Assembly (NCBI GenBank): GCA_964556005.1
Contig: CAZKUR010000020.1
Location: forward strand, 1 to 57,258
DNA: 57,258 nt
Direction of reading: 5' to 3'
Origin: CAZKUR01 sp964556005
GTDB lineage: Bacteria; Bacteroidota; Ignavibacteria; Ignavibacteriales; Ignavibacteriaceae
Both the position numbers and the translations under genes were made by a program. The notes beneath the pieces were generated by a model that saw only the letters and a program-made list of their open reading frames with translations, did not search any database and was not told the DNA's origin. This document shows positions 53,540 to 57,258 of the stretch, piece by piece. The first letter of the stretch is position 1. Every line of letters begins with the position of its first letter.

Positions 53540-53794
53540 ATGGATACACAATCAATTCAATCGACAAAAAATACTATTAAGAATTTTATTTTAGAGTCGA
53601 TAAACATACCAAACCTACAGGAAGATGATAACCTATTTGAATCGGGTATTGTCAATTCATTATTTGCTATACAGTTGATGACTTTCCTGGAGAAGTCATT
53701 TAATATTGAAGTTACTATGGATGATCTATCTATGGATAATTTTCAGTCTATTAATGCGACCTCTTTATTCGTTGAGAGAAAGCAGAGTAAATAA
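53540..53794 (+). CDS. Stand-alone acyl carrier protein
   Basis: The 84-residue protein is a helical carrier with the phosphopantetheine Ser40 in LFESGIVNSLFAIQLMTFLE; the usual Asp before Ser is Asn. The form resembles the free carriers that hold aminomalonyl-, hydroxymalonyl- or methoxymalonyl units (FkbJ, ZmaD/ZmaH types). It lies 42 bases after the dehydrogenase and before the acyl-CoA dehydrogenase, so it is probably the carrier on which both act. Confidence 0.87.
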   Translation: MDTQSIQSTKNTIKNFILESINIPNLQEDDNLFESGIVNSLFAIQLMTFLEKSFNIEVTMDDLSMDNFQSINATSLFVERKQSK

Positions 53795-53836
53795 TTCAAT
53801 TAATATTATTAGTTAAAATTTTAATAGAGAATATAA

Positions 53837-54985
53837 ATGATAAGCCTTCTAACAGCAGATCAAAAAGAAAGATACACTAAATTCAAAGACTTCGTTAAAT
53901 CCAATGTTGAACCTTACGCATCAAAGTGGGATAAAAATGAGGAAATGCCGGATGATTTTATAAGAGTCCTTGGTAAATCAGATTATTTAGGAAGCAATAT
54001 ACCTAAAGAGTTTGGCGGAATGGGATGGGATTTCGTTACATTTGGTTTGCTAAATGAAGCTGTAGGTCGGGGTATATCATCCCTTACGGATCTGTTGACA
54101 ATTCAGGCAATGGTTTCGATGACTTTATTAAAATGGGGAACCAAAGAACAAAAAGATAAATGGCTGCATCCTTTAGCGAAAGGTGAAATAATTGGTGCCT
54201 TTGCTCTTACTGAGCCGAATGTTGGCAGTGCGATTCAAAATCTTGAAACAAATTTTAAGAAACATGGAGAAAAATATATTCTCAATGGAATAAAAAGATG
54301 GACATCATACGGCGAGAAAGCCGGTTTATTTTTGGTATTTGGTAAAGATCAAAACAAATCGATTGCAGCTTTAATTACTAAAGACACTCCCGGATTGGAG
54401 ATAAGTCCTTTAAAAAATATGATGGGTTTTAAAGCAGCTCACATGGCTCAATTAATTTTTCACGATTTAGAAATTCCTGAATCAGCTATAGTTGGGAAAC
54501 CCGGTTTTGCTTTATCTCATGTTGCTTCCGTAGGATTGCATTATGGAAGAATCAGTACTTCATGCTCTGCATTAGGATTGCTGAGAGCTTGTTTTGAGGA
54601 AAGTATACTATACGCTTCAAGCCGGAAAATTGGGAATAGATTTATTGGTGAGGAAGGAATGATAAGTGCTTTAATAGCAGGAATGGGAACAGATTTACAG
54701 GCAGCAAGTCTTTTGTGTTATACAGCATGTAAAGCCGAGGATGAACATACGCCTGACGTATATGAAAAAGTTCAGATGGCAAAATATTTTACGACCAGAG
54801 CTGTCGTGAAAGCAGCATCGGTTGCAGTTCAAATAAGAGGCGCCAGCGGATGCCATGAATCCTCTCCCGTAGCTAGGTATTATAGAGATTCTAAAATTAT
54901 GGAAATAATTGAAGGGACCACTCAAATTCACGAGAAAATGCTGGGTAAAACATTTCTTAATAAAGCCAATAAATTAAGAAAATAA
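53837..54985 (+). CDS. Acyl-CoA (acyl-ACP) dehydrogenase-like flavoenzyme
   Basis: The 382-residue protein shows the FAD/substrate motif AFALTEPNVGSAIQN and the catalytic base Glu359 in MEIIEGTTQIHEKMLG, with normal length for the family. In fkb and zma clusters this enzyme (FkbI, ZmaG) completes the oxidation of the ACP-bound unit. It lies 42 bases after the carrier gene. A catabolic acyl-CoA dehydrogenase is less likely because the neighbours are a carrier, an FkbH-like enzyme and an adenylation enzyme. Confidence 0.88.
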   Translation: MISLLTADQKERYTKFKDFVKSNVEPYASKWDKNEEMPDDFIRVLGKSDYLGSNIPKEFGGMGWDFVTFGLLNEAVGRGISSLTDLLTIQAMVSMTLLKWGTKEQKDKWLHPLAKGEIIGAFALTEPNVGSAIQNLETNFKKHGEKYILNGIKRWTSYGEKAGLFLVFGKDQNKSIAALITKDTPGLEISPLKNMMGFKAAHMAQLIFHDLEIPESAIVGKPGFALSHVASVGLHYGRISTSCSALGLLRACFEESILYASSRKIGNRFIGEEGMISALIAGMGTDLQAASLLCYTACKAEDEHTPDVYEKVQMAKYFTTRAVVKAASVAVQIRGASGCHESSPVARYYRDSKIMEIIEGTTQIHEKMLGKTFLNKANKLRK

Positions 54986-55052
54986 TATTTATATGCTTAA
55001 TAAAAATAATCCGGTTAAAAAGAATTAATAAATTCAAACTAAAGAAAATAAA

Positions 55053-56660
55053 GTGCCTTTAAATTTTACTAATGAATTGATTGAAAAAGTTAACAGTACT
55101 GATAAGCCCTTCCGTGACAATATAACAATACACCAGTTGTTTGAAGAGAAAGTCAAGGCTAGCTCGTCTCAAGAAGCTGTTATTTGCGAATATGGGAAAT
55201 CTTTTAACGGTAAAAAATTTCTTACTTATGAAGAGCTAAACAAACTCTCAAATCAAATCGCCCATAAATTAAGGGCTGAAGGAGTTGGACGGGATGATAT
55301 TGTGGGAATATGTACGGAACGTTCATTTGCTATGATAATCGGGATACTTGGAATTCTGAAATCCGGCGGAGCTTACCTTCCGATATCTCCTGATTATCCC
55401 GAAGACAGAATTCGCTACATGCTTGAGAACAGTAAAACTAAAATTGTTCTTTGCCAGGATAAAACAACTGATCGAATAAAATTTAATGGTAAAATTATTA
55501 ATCTTGAAAGCCAAGAAATCTATAATGGAGATATTGACAACCCGGTTAATATTAATAATTCAAGAGATCTTGCTTATGTAATCTACACATCCGGTTCAAC
55601 CGGAAAACCAAAAGGTGTAATGATTGAGCATCGCTCTATTGTTAACAGGCTAAACTGGATGCAGGAAGTATACCCGATTTGCAGTAATGATGTAATCTTA
55701 CAAAAGACTCCATTTTATTTTGATGTATCGGTGTGGGAGATTTTTTGGTGGGCAATTGAGGGAGCAAAAATGTGTTTCTTAATGCCCGGGGGAGAAAAAA
55801 TTCCATTAATTATTTCGGAGACAATTAAGAAAAATAATATTTCCGTAATACACTTTGTTCCATCAATGTTAAATGTTTACCTCGAATATCTTGAAAGTAA
55901 ATCGTCCGAAGAAATAAAAAAATTATCAAGCATCAAGCAGGTTTTTTCAAGCGGTGAATTACTTGCACCAAGTCATGTTAAAAAATTTAATAACATACTC
56001 GGCAAAAATACAGGAGCCGGATTAACAAATCTTTACGGACCGACTGAATCAACAGTTGATGTCAGCTTTTTTGATTGCCCAAAAGATAATGGATTTGATA
56101 GAGTTCCAATCGGGCGTCCTATTCATAATACAAAATTTTATATAGTAAAAGATGATAATGTGATGGGAGTGAATGAAGAAGGAGAATTGTGCATTAGCGG
56201 TGTTGGCTTAGCAAGAGGATATATCAATAAGCAGGAATTAACAAAAGAAAAATTTGTAGATAATCCTTTTCTTCCCGGAAAAAAAATGTATAAAACCGGA
56301 GATATTGCACGCTGGCTTCCGGATGGAAATGTTGAATTTTTAGGAAGGGAAGATCAACAGGTTAAAATTCGCGGTTTAAGAATTGAGTTAGGAGAAATAG
56401 AATCAACCATCAGAGAATATAAAGGTATCCATGATTGTATTGTTACGGTGAAACAGTATTCGGAAAATATAATTCTGTTAATAGCTCATATTGTATGCAA
56501 ACAAAATTTTAGTCATGATGCATTGAAAGAGCATTTAAAAAAATATCTTCCGGATTACATGATCCCCAATCATTTTGTTATGCTGGATCAAATTCCATTA
56601 CTTCCGAATGGTAAAGCGGATCGAAAATCGCTGCCGGAACCTGTATTAAAAATTAAATAA
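55053..56660 (+). CDS. Stand-alone amino-acid adenylation enzyme, predicted for serine
   Basis: The frame opens with GTG at 55053; no ATG is near. The 535-residue protein is an NRPS A domain: VIYTSGSTGKPKGVMIEH (176-193, ATP loop), FDVSVWEIFW (A4), LYGPTESTVD (A5), YKTGDIARWLPDG and the core Lys521 in PNGKADRKSL. Aligning by hand to GrsA gives the specificity residues D224, V225, W228, H267, F298, S300, L327, V335, D336, K521, that is DVWHFSLVDK, one of the familiar serine codes. It ends after the A domain without a carrier or condensation domain, so it must load a separate carrier. Serine on a free carrier, with the two dehydrogenases here, matches aminomalonyl-ACP formation (ZmaJ type), an inference. 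Confidence 0.9.
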   Translation: MPLNFTNELIEKVNSTDKPFRDNITIHQLFEEKVKASSSQEAVICEYGKSFNGKKFLTYEELNKLSNQIAHKLRAEGVGRDDIVGICTERSFAMIIGILGILKSGGAYLPISPDYPEDRIRYMLENSKTKIVLCQDKTTDRIKFNGKIINLESQEIYNGDIDNPVNINNSRDLAYVIYTSGSTGKPKGVMIEHRSIVNRLNWMQEVYPICSNDVILQKTPFYFDVSVWEIFWWAIEGAKMCFLMPGGEKIPLIISETIKKNNISVIHFVPSMLNVYLEYLESKSSEEIKKLSSIKQVFSSGELLAPSHVKKFNNILGKNTGAGLTNLYGPTESTVDVSFFDCPKDNGFDRVPIGRPIHNTKFYIVKDDNVMGVNEEGELCISGVGLARGYINKQELTKEKFVDNPFLPGKKMYKTGDIARWLPDGNVEFLGREDQQVKIRGLRIELGEIESTIREYKGIHDCIVTVKQYSENIILLIAHIVCKQNFSHDALKEHLKKYLPDYMIPNHFVMLDQIPLLPNGKADRKSLPEPVLKIK

Positions 56661-56699
56661 TAAACTAAAAGAATTTAAATTAGGAACGAAAAAGAGTTA

Positions 56700-57258
56700 A
56701 TGAATAATAGTTTTGATATAGCGATCATTGGAATGTCCTGCCGGTTCCCCGGAGCGAATGATCTTGATTCTTTATGGAATAACCTAACTAATGGTGTTGA
56801 ATCTATAAGTCACTTTACCGATGAGGAACTGAAACAATCAGGGATACCGGATTCTTTGATCAATAATGCAAACTATGTAAAGGCAGCACCTGTAATTGAT
56901 GAACCGGGAATGTTTGACGCCAAGTTCTTCGGCTTTACACCCATGGAAGCTAAGAACATGGATCCCCAGCATAGAATTTTGTTGGAATGTGCTCATCAAG
57001 CCTTGGAACATTCAGGTTACGATCCCGAAAAGTTTAACGGCAGAATCAGCGTATTCACCGGATCAGCTATGAATACTTATTTTATGAACAATATCCTTCG
57101 ATCAAAATTTGTCGATGAATACGTTCCAACTTTGATTGGTAATGATAAAGATTTTCTCTCAACAAGAATTTCATATAAATTAAATCTCACAGGTCCAAGC
57201 GTTAATGTTCAAACTGCCTGCTCAACTTCTATTGTAGCTGTTCATCTTGCCTGCCAGA
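56700..57258 (+). CDS. Polyketide synthase, ketosynthase N-terminal part (runs off the window)
   Basis: ATG at 56700 opens a frame to the window end (186 codons). The product starts MNNSFDIAIIGMSCRFPGAN and contains DPQHRILLE and the active-site Cys174 in VQTACSTSIVAVHLAC, all typical of a type I PKS ketosynthase. The PNGANDxxxLWxNL-like beginning without a docking helix fits a module start. Later domains and the KS His residues are outside the window. It lies 39 bases after the A-domain gene on the same strand. An intact PKS is likely, but its extent is unknown. Confidence 0.93.
   Translation, partial: MNNSFDIAIIGMSCRFPGANDLDSLWNNLTNGVESISHFTDEELKQSGIPDSLINNANYVKAAPVIDEPGMFDAKFFGFTPMEAKNMDPQHRILLECAHQALEHSGYDPEKFNGRISVFTGSAMNTYFMNNILRSKFVDEYVPTLIGNDKDFLSTRISYKLNLTGPSVNVQTACSTSIVAVHLACQ

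Noticed and set aside
52637..54985. Beta-oxidation operon
   Set aside because: HADH and acyl-CoA dehydrogenase could suggest fatty-acid breakdown, but a carrier protein lies between them and FkbH-like, A-domain and PKS genes surround them; no thiolase or enoyl-CoA hydratase is present.
1..57258. CRISPR arrays, rRNA genes and phage genes
   Set aside because: I looked for regularly spaced direct repeats, rRNA signatures and phage structural genes and saw none. The repeats found are isolated palindromes.

Overview
The window comes from an AT-rich bacterium of the Ignavibacteriota / Bacteroidota-Chlorobiota side of the tree. The best evidence is the secreted protein at 44849-46285, whose C-terminal type IX secretion signal carries the NYPNPFNPTTKISF signature typical of Ignavibacteria, together with AT-rich spacers. 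This placement is an inference from one protein plus general style; no rRNA is present.

Region 1 (1-29.6 kb, all on the minus strand) is a nearly self-contained dissimilatory sulfate-reduction locus. In transcription order (right to left) it reads: UPF0324/YeiH-type transporter, 51-aa membrane protein, dsrA, dsrB, dsrD, dsrN (cobB), ferritin-like protein, dsrL, dsrC, RsbRD-like protein, dsrM-K-J-O-P, persulfide/CoA-disulfide reductase with rhodanese, hemA, cytidylate-kinase-like protein with BON domain, a decayed GxxExxR element, qmoA-qmoB, sat, aprB-aprA, a small zinc-ribbon protein, a YkgJ-type Cys-cluster protein, qmoC, and the start of a second cytidylate-kinase-like gene. Sat and AprBA activate and reduce sulfate to sulfite; QmoABC feeds AprBA from menaquinol; DsrAB with DsrC makes the DsrC trisulfide; DsrMKJOP recycles it. 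DsrD, together with sat/apr/qmo and no dsrEFH in the window, argues for the reductive direction, while DsrL offers an extra NAD(P)H link.

Region 2 (29.7-43.9 kb, minus strand) holds a transposase-like gene, then two respiratory modules with signalling genes: a DsrMK/TmcBC-like pair with a receiver protein, and an Hmc-like complex whose NrfD subunit is fused to a six-haem cytochrome, co-transcribed with a PAS histidine kinase and two receiver-only proteins. A K+-dependent-type membrane pyrophosphatase follows; it can conserve energy from the pyrophosphate released by Sat.

Region 3 (44.2-47.3 kb) is a boundary zone: small hypotheticals, a type IX-secreted beta-propeller-like protein and a tRNA-Asn with promoter, encoded CCA and terminator.

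Region 4 (47.7 kb to the end, plus strand) is the start of a hybrid NRPS/PKS biosynthetic cluster: Sfp-type phosphopantetheinyl transferase; a 1295-aa protein with dehydratase, FkbH-like and FkbM methyltransferase parts and a carrier domain; 3-hydroxyacyl-CoA dehydrogenase; acyl carrier protein; acyl-CoA dehydrogenase; a stand-alone adenylation domain with a serine-type specificity code (DVWHFSLVDK by manual alignment); and a ketosynthase running off the edge. These genes match the toolkit for unusual ACP-linked extender units (methoxymalonyl-, hydroxymalonyl- or aminomalonyl-ACP).

The most unusual items are the FkbM methyltransferase inserted inside the FkbH-like enzyme, the NrfD-hexahaem fusion, the split qmo operon, and the whole sulfate-respiration kit in a probable ignavibacterial genome.
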